A DNA stretch of 64,000 nt, taken from Kutzneria buriramensis. GTDB taxonomy: Bacteria; Actinomycetota; Actinomycetes; Mycobacteriales; Pseudonocardiaceae. The notes under the pieces are model-generated. The model was not told the DNA's origin and made no database searches. It was given only the letters and a program-made list of their open reading frames with translations. The number at the start of each line of letters is the position of its first letter. The stretch's first letter is position 1. Shown one piece after another: positions 59,217 to 64,000 of this stretch. The DNA is taken from NCBI RefSeq assembly GCF_003387475.1, contig NZ_QUNO01000001.1, positions 1 through 64,000 on the forward strand, read 5' to 3'. A program made the position numbers and the translations under genes.

Positions 59217-59225
59217 GTCCGGAGT

Positions 59226-61970
59226 TCAGTCCCCGTCGAGCGCGTCCAGCAGCCGCTGGACGCGCTCGACGTCGTTCAGGCGGCCCTGTGTGGTGTAGAT
59301 CTGCCGCGCCTCGATCCAGGTCTGCCGGGCGCGGGTCGGATCGCCGACCTTCTGTCGGAGCCCGCCGATCGATTCCAGGATCCTCGGCTGTTCGAAGGTG
59401 TTGCCCAGCTCTCGGTTCAGCGTCAGCGCCTGCTCGTAGTAGCCCAGCGCCTTGACGTTGTCGCCGAGCCCGCGGGCGATGTACCCCAGGCTGTCGAGCA
59501 CGCCGTGCTGGCCGGCGCGGTCCTGCTGCTTGGTCAGCTCCAGCGCCCGCTCGCAGTACTCCAGGCCCTGCTCGAACTCGCCGATCCGGGCCAGGTACCA
59601 CCCGACCACGTTGTACGCCCGCGCCGCGCCGGCCTGGTCGCCGGCGGCCTCGAACAGGGCCAGCCCCCGCCGGGCGTGCTTGAGCGCCTCGTGGTCGTCG
59701 CCCCGGTTCTCCCAGAGCCAGGCGAAGGTGTGGTGGATCTGCGCCTGCTCCGCCACGTCGTCGTCGGCCACCCGGCGCTGGGCCTGCTGGAGCTGGTCCA
59801 GCGCCTCGTCGAGTTGACCGGCCTGGATCAGGGCCCGGCCGAAGAGCCGGTGCGCGGTCGCCACCTGCGGCCCGAGCCGCTGCCCGGCGGAGATGGCCGC
59901 CTGCCACACCATGGCGCCGTAGCGGGTGTGGCTGCGGCGCCAGTGGTACGTGGACAGCGACCAGGCGAGCGCGAACACCGCTTGATCCCAGGTTCGCTCC
60001 GCGGCCAGCCGCAGCGTCAACAGGATGTTGAGGTGCTCGAGGTTGAACCACGCCACCGCCGCCGCCTGGTCCGTGAACTCCTCGGGCCGCGCGCCGGGCG
60101 CCGGCGGTGGCAGCCGGACCGGCCGGTGGTGCGCCAGGAACGTCATCTCGCCGCTGAAGGCGGACCGCAGGTAGTAGTCGACCAAGCGGGACAGCGCCGC
60201 CTCGCGGACCGGGCCGGGCAGGCCGCGCTCGGCGGCGTAGAGCCGGACCAGGTCGTGCATCCGATAGCGGCCGGGCACGTACTGGCTGACCAGGTGGGAA
60301 TTCTCCAGTTCCCGCAACAGGTTCCGGGCACGCGCGGGCGGCAGGCCGGTGAGCGACGCGGCCGCCGGCAGGCCGATGTCCGGGCCGGGCGCGAGCCCGA
60401 GCAGCCCGTAGACCTCGGCGGCGGCGCTGCCGAGCGCATTGTACGAGCAGGCGAACACCGCGCGCAGGTTGGCCGACAGGTCGCCGGCGTCGAGCGCGTC
60501 CAGCCGGGCCTCGGTCAGGTCGTCGGCCAGCGTGGACAGCGGGAAGTCGGGGTGGCCGGAGGCGCGTGCGGCCACGATGCTCAGCGCCAGCGGCAGGCTC
60601 GCGCAACGTTCCACGATCTCGGCGACCGCGGCGGGCTCGGCCGCCACACGGTCCTCGCCCAGGTGAGCCGCGAGCAGGTCCCGCGCCTCGTGCTCGCCGA
60701 GCACGTCCAGCGCGAGCGGCAGTGCCTGGTGGGCCGTCATCAGGCCGCCGAGCTGGTTGCGGCTGGTCACCAGCACCGTGCAGGTCGGACTGCCCGGCAG
60801 CAGCGGCGCGACCTGGGCGGAATCCAGGGCGTTGTCCAGGACGATCAGCATGCGCTTGTCGGCGACGAGGCTGCGGTACAGCGCGGTCTGCGCTTCCAGT
60901 TCGACCGGCATCGACGTCGGCGCCACCCCGAATGCCTCCAGGAAGCCGCGCACCGCGTTCGTCGGCTGCATCGACGGGCCGGACGGGTCGAAGCCGCGCA
61001 GGTTCACGAACAGCTGGCCGTCCGGGAAGCGGTCGATCCGGTCGTGGGCCCAGCGCAGCACCAGCGACGTCTTGCCGAAGCCGCCGCCGGCCGAGATCAG
61101 CGCCATCGACGGCTGCCGCGTGAGCAGTTGGTCCAGCACCTTCAGTTCCGCGCTGCGGCCGACGAAACCGCCGACCGGGGGCGGCAGCTGGCGTGGCAGG
61201 GGCTGGCGGGCGACCAGGCCGGCCAGCGCGGTGTCGCCGGTGAGCACCTGCTGGTGCAGCGCCAGCAGCTCCGGGCCGGGGTCGATGCCCAGCTCGTCGG
61301 CCAGCACCCGGCGCACGTCCTGGAACGTCTGGAGCGCCTCCGCCTGCCGGCCCGAGCGGTAGAGCGCGGTGATCAGCTGGGCCCAGAACCGCTCCCGCAG
61401 CGGATTACTCACGGTGAGATCACGCAGCTCGCCGATGATCGCGTTGTGCCGGCCCAGCCCCAGCTCCACGTCGAAGCGCAGCTCCTCGGCGGACAGCAGC
61501 TGCTCGTGCAGGCGGGGCGCCTCCTCGCGGCGCAGCGTCTCCGACTGGACATCGGCCAACGGTTTTCCGCGCCACAGACCGCGCGCATCGGCGAGCAGCT
61601 TCGAGGCCAATTCCGGATCGCCGGCGCGGGCCTGCGCGACCAGCTCGCGGAACCGCCACACATCGAGTTCGGACTCACCCACCGAGATGAGGTAACCGTC
61701 GGACGCCGTGACGATCGGCGATGTTCCGGCGACCCCGCGCAATACGTTTCGCAGCCGCATCACATAGTTCTGCACGGTGGTGCGGGCGCCTGTGGTCGGG
61801 TGCTCCTCCCACACGATTCGGACCAGCTCGTCGAGCGAAACCACCTGGTTGGCGTGCATGAGCAGGACGGCGAGCAGGGTGCGCTGGCGGGCCGCGCCCA
61901 CCGTCACCGGCACACCGTCGTATCTGACTTCCAGCGGCCCGAGGACCCGGAAGTCGAAGCCTGAAGCCAT
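59226..61970 (-). CDS. AfsR/SARP family regulator with NB-ARC and TPR domains
   Basis: A 914-residue regulator: residues 1-100 winged helix (FRVLGPLEVRYDGVPVTVGAARQRTLLAVLLMHANQVVS), 100-250 bacterial transcriptional activator domain (ERFWAQLITALYRSGRQAEALQTFQDVRRVLADELGIDPGPELLALHQQVL), 270-560 NB-ARC ATPase with Walker A GGGFGKTS (usual consensus GMGGVGKT) and Walker B RMLIVLDNA, then TPR repeats to the end. AfsR-type proteins activate secondary metabolite genes. There is no biosynthetic cluster nearby, so it is an orphan global-type regulator. Confidence 0.93.
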   Translation of the reverse strand: MASGFDFRVLGPLEVRYDGVPVTVGAARQRTLLAVLLMHANQVVSLDELVRIVWEEHPTTGARTTVQNYVMRLRNVLRGVAGTSPIVTASDGYLISVGESELDVWRFRELVAQARAGDPELASKLLADARGLWRGKPLADVQSETLRREEAPRLHEQLLSAEELRFDVELGLGRHNAIIGELRDLTVSNPLRERFWAQLITALYRSGRQAEALQTFQDVRRVLADELGIDPGPELLALHQQVLTGDTALAGLVARQPLPRQLPPPVGGFVGRSAELKVLDQLLTRQPSMALISAGGGFGKTSLVLRWAHDRIDRFPDGQLFVNLRGFDPSGPSMQPTNAVRGFLEAFGVAPTSMPVELEAQTALYRSLVADKRMLIVLDNALDSAQVAPLLPGSPTCTVLVTSRNQLGGLMTAHQALPLALDVLGEHEARDLLAAHLGEDRVAAEPAAVAEIVERCASLPLALSIVAARASGHPDFPLSTLADDLTEARLDALDAGDLSANLRAVFACSYNALGSAAAEVYGLLGLAPGPDIGLPAAASLTGLPPARARNLLRELENSHLVSQYVPGRYRMHDLVRLYAAERGLPGPVREAALSRLVDYYLRSAFSGEMTFLAHHRPVRLPPPAPGARPEEFTDQAAAVAWFNLEHLNILLTLRLAAERTWDQAVFALAWSLSTYHWRRSHTRYGAMVWQAAISAGQRLGPQVATAHRLFGRALIQAGQLDEALDQLQQAQRRVADDDVAEQAQIHHTFAWLWENRGDDHEALKHARRGLALFEAAGDQAGAARAYNVVGWYLARIGEFEQGLEYCERALELTKQQDRAGQHGVLDSLGYIARGLGDNVKALGYYEQALTLNRELGNTFEQPRILESIGGLRQKVGDPTRARQTWIEARQIYTTQGRLNDVERVQRLLDALDGD

Positions 61971-61980
61971 GACCCCCCGT

Positions 61981-62586
61981 TCATCGCCGACCTCGCAGTG
62001 TAATACCGGCGTGGCGGACGCGGTGGGTTATAGCGGTACCGATCACGACCGTGAGGATGAATCCGTAGGACACCGCCATCCCGATCAGCGGATGGTCCTG
62101 GAACGCGCTGCCGCCGACAAATCCGACCAGCGCCGCCTGGGTGCCCCAGAGCAGCACGGCGGCCACCTCCGGGAGCAGGAACCAGGCCGTCGGGAAGCCC
62201 AGCGCGCCGGCGGTGGCCAGGGTCGCCGCGCGGCCGCCCGGCACGTAACGACCGAACACGATGAGTAACCGGCCGCGTCGTTCCAGTTGTCGCTGCGCCC
62301 ATTCGCGGGCGCGCATCCCGCGGTCCTGGCGCATCAGCCGGGTCAGCACGGCGTTGCCGGTGGTGCGGCCCAGCACGTACGCGGCGGTGTCGCCGGCGAA
62401 CGCGCCGGCGGCGGCGATCAGCACCAGTTCGCCCAGGCCGGCCGCGCTCGGCGCGACCAACACGCCGACCAGCACCACAGTGGTCTCGCTCGGCATGAAC
62501 GGCAGCAGCGCGTCCAGCGCCGCGATCACGAACACGGCCACCCACAGCCACGGCGACCCGGCCAGTTCCCGCACGATGTCAAGCAC
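61981..62586 (-). CDS. DedA family membrane protein 3
   Basis: A 201-residue protein with DedA signatures (ALDALLPFMPSETTVVLVGVL; FGRYVPGGRAATLATAGALGF). Shorter than the other two DedA proteins in the window. It follows the acyltransferase remnant and overlaps its last codons. Confidence 0.88.
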   Translation of the reverse strand: MLDIVRELAGSPWLWVAVFVIAALDALLPFMPSETTVVLVGVLVAPSAAGLGELVLIAAAGAFAGDTAAYVLGRTTGNAVLTRLMRQDRGMRAREWAQRQLERRGRLLIVFGRYVPGGRAATLATAGALGFPTAWFLLPEVAAVLLWGTQAALVGFVGGSAFQDHPLIGMAVSYGFILTVVIGTAITHRVRHAGITLRGRR

Positions 62587-62755
62587 CGATCACCCGCCTC
62601 GCCGCCGCGGCCGGACACCCCATTCCCTTGCCACACCGGGGTGTTCCCTCCGGGAAGACGGCGACGGAACCTCCTGAACGTAGGACGTCCGCGAGCGCGG
62701 CGACAGTAACGGACAGTGAACTCGAGTTGTCACGTTCGAGGAGGATCGTCCCGGT
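62579..62755 (-). pseudogene. Remnant of a PlsC-type acyltransferase
   Basis: About 58 codons in one minus-strand frame read RTGTILLERDN...VAALADVLRSGG then SVAVFPEGTPRCGKGMG. This matches the segment of lysophosphatidate acyltransferases that includes block III VFPEGT with the preceding RTGT-(I/L)-x-(V/I)xRxx. The catalytic HX4D block and the rest of the enzyme are absent upstream, where a hairpin and then an unrelated membrane gene lie. It has no plausible start. A degraded gene fragment is the simplest reading. Confidence 0.7.
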
Positions 62756-62792
62756 TCGCTCCTGTGCGCCGGATGCGCACAGGAGCGAACCG
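62752..62792. terminator. 18-bp perfect hairpin
   Basis: Arm CGGTTCGCTCCTGTGCGC (62752-62769) with its complement at 62775-62792 and a 5-nt loop, 28 nt after the stop of the membrane gene on the minus strand. It probably terminates that gene and abuts the acyltransferase remnant exactly. Confidence 0.82.
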
Positions 62793-62820
62793 TCCTCTTC
62801 GGCCTCGGCCCGCACCCCTG

Positions 62821-63936
62821 CTAGCGCGCCGAGGCCGAACTCCCCCACGGAGTCCGTGCCGACGTCCACCCGAGTCCGACGGGCGTCAGTCCCCCGATGC
62901 CGACCAGCACCGCCAGCAGCACGACGACCGCCGCCGGCCATGAGTGGAAATCCGTGGGCGGCGCCGTCAGGAACGTGCTTTGGCCCCACAGAGCCAGATA
63001 TCCCAGTGCGGGAGCCAGCACCGCGACCGTCAGCGGCGCCCGGAGCAGGTACGCGACGTCCACCGCGACACCGATCGCCAGCGCCCAGAACGGCACCGCG
63101 TAGGGAGGAAAGCCGATTCCCGTAACGAAAAGCAGCGCGAGGGTGCGGTATCCGACGTAGCAGGCGGCGATCGCGGTGGCGGTGAACCTCCCGTGCAGGA
63201 ACCGTTTCGCCAACGTCAACGTGACCGCCGCGGACAGGACACACCACACCGGGTAGAGCCATTCCGGCAGACCGAGCGCGAAATGCTCCACCGCCGCGCG
63301 GTCGACCGGATGGTGGATCTGCGCCGCCGCGAACTGCAACAGCTCCGGCTGCGCGTACGGCTGGCCGCGATCCCACGCCGCCAACGACAACACGCCGTAC
63401 TCCTGCTGCTCGTTGGGGAACCACAGGTTCTCCAGCAGCGACAGCCAGAGTGCGGCCAGCCCCAGGCGATAGAACCGGTGCCCGCGCGGGAATTCCTTGT
63501 GCCACCCCATGATCAGGCCGATCAGGGTGACCGTGGTGCCGGTGTAGAGCAGCACGTGCGTGACGCTCCACGCCGTCAGGTCCAGGCCGTTCACCGTGTG
63601 GTTGACGATGTCCATCGGGATCGTCACCACGAACGAGCCCATGCCGACCTGGAGGAACCGCAGTGTTCGGCGGTCCGCGCCCAGGCCGGTGTACGTGTGC
63701 ACCAGCACCAGCGCAACCGCGATGCCCGTGCCCACGAAGTTGACCAGGTGCGGCGGGGCGGTGGTGTCCCGGATCCACTTGAAGTGCCAGGCCACGTCCC
63801 AGCTGGCGCCCAGCGTCTTGAACGCAAGGGCGACCAGCCAGGACGTGTACAGCGCGACCGTCACCGCCGGCGGCGTGGGCCTCCCCGCCTCGCCGCGTGT
63901 CCACAGTGGAGCGATCCGCCGCAGTGTCCCCCTCAT
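62821..63936 (-). CDS. Multi-spanning membrane protein of unknown function
   Basis: A 371-residue protein with about nine to ten hydrophobic helices. Conserved-looking phrases in loops include GASWDVAWHFKWIRDTTAPPHLVNFVG and LLENLWFPNEQQEYG. No signal peptide and no recognised family. A His/Trp/Asp-rich loop near residue 45-60 suggests metal or cofactor ligands (inference only). Minus-strand gene near the window end; upstream sequence 63937-64000 shows no other gene. Confidence 0.75.
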   Translation of the reverse strand: MRGTLRRIAPLWTRGEAGRPTPPAVTVALYTSWLVALAFKTLGASWDVAWHFKWIRDTTAPPHLVNFVGTGIAVALVLVHTYTGLGADRRTLRFLQVGMGSFVVTIPMDIVNHTVNGLDLTAWSVTHVLLYTGTTVTLIGLIMGWHKEFPRGHRFYRLGLAALWLSLLENLWFPNEQQEYGVLSLAAWDRGQPYAQPELLQFAAAQIHHPVDRAAVEHFALGLPEWLYPVWCVLSAAVTLTLAKRFLHGRFTATAIAACYVGYRTLALLFVTGIGFPPYAVPFWALAIGVAVDVAYLLRAPLTVAVLAPALGYLALWGQSTFLTAPPTDFHSWPAAVVVLLAVLVGIGGLTPVGLGWTSARTPWGSSASAR

Positions 63937-64000
63937 GGCGACAATCCTGGTTGCGGCGGCGGCCGGCGTGAATAGGTAATGGCCCCCAGAGCGGGTAGGG

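Noticed and set aside
59505-61964. Long plus-strand open frame antisense to the AfsR-like gene (819 codons)
   Set aside because: It is a shadow in the antisense frame of a high-GC gene; it has no domain motif, and the minus-strand frame carries clear AfsR signatures.
59226-61970. Secondary metabolite cluster around the AfsR-like regulator
   Set aside because: Flanking genes are aldolase, DedA and an unknown membrane protein; no biosynthetic enzymes.

Overview
The window reads as an ordinary chromosomal stretch of a high-GC Gram-positive actinomycete, most likely a member of the Pseudonocardiales (inference). Signs are the third-position G/C bias, frequent GTG and TTG starts, 4-nt start/stop overlaps, the HspR/HAIR-controlled dnaK operon, a mycobacterial-type EtfD and FadE5-like acyl-CoA dehydrogenase, a class E sortase-type surface protein and an AfsR/SARP regulator. 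I see no prophage, insertion sequence, CRISPR array or biosynthetic gene cluster.

Layout. 1-150: 3' end of a 5S rRNA gene and the rRNA operon terminator. 0.2-13 kb: NYN-domain protein, NHLRC2-like thioredoxin/NHL protein, lone GroES paralogue, FadE5-like dehydrogenase, LysE exporter, atypical NarL-type regulator, sugar MFS porter, two VOC proteins, NTF2-like exported protein, LysR regulator, a 115-bp tandem repeat, tRNA-Gly(CCC), Dcd and a CDF metal exporter. 13-26.5 kb: LAXTG surface protein, EtfD, dnaK-grpE-dnaJ-hspR, flavohaemoglobin divergent from a pyridoxamine-oxidase-like protein, two overlapping MarR genes, clpB. 26.6-31.9 kb: housekeeping genes including pyrE, LemA, a SpoU methyltransferase and a GH76-like protein. 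31.9-39.2 kb: a sugar island (LacI, binding protein, permease, ATPase, second LacI, PfkB kinase, FrcK-like kinase) resembling rhizobial frcBCAK. 39-48.9 kb: DedA proteins, a MarR-controlled DHA2 transporter with an unusual C-terminal extension, a FAD-linked oxidase, a TetR/monooxygenase pair. 48.9-52.8 kb: amino-sugar catabolism (NagA, ROK kinase, SIS protein) divergent from a DeoR regulator. 52.8-64 kb: short ECF sigma factor, YciI protein, SDR, MFS transporter, membrane diguanylate cyclase, class II aldolase, AfsR-like regulator, third DedA protein, an acyltransferase remnant and an unknown membrane protein.

How parts work together. HspR binds HAIR sites; two precede dnaK and one precedes clpB, so disaggregation and folding machinery form one heat-shock regulon. 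The FadE5-like enzyme passes electrons through electron-transfer flavoprotein to EtfD and the quinone pool; both genes carry related TTAC-N6-GTAA palindromes and an SDR gene shares part of the motif, suggesting a common lipid regulator. The frc-like operon couples uptake of a sugar to phosphorylation, and the nag operon converts GlcNAc towards fructose-6-phosphate.

No clearly novel system was found. The most unusual items are the MFS transporter fused to three carboxypeptidase-regulatory-like domains, the shared lipid-gene palindrome, four convergent gene pairs that share one CTAG as both stop codons, the tandem 115-bp hairpin repeat beside tRNA-Gly, and an acyltransferase remnant.
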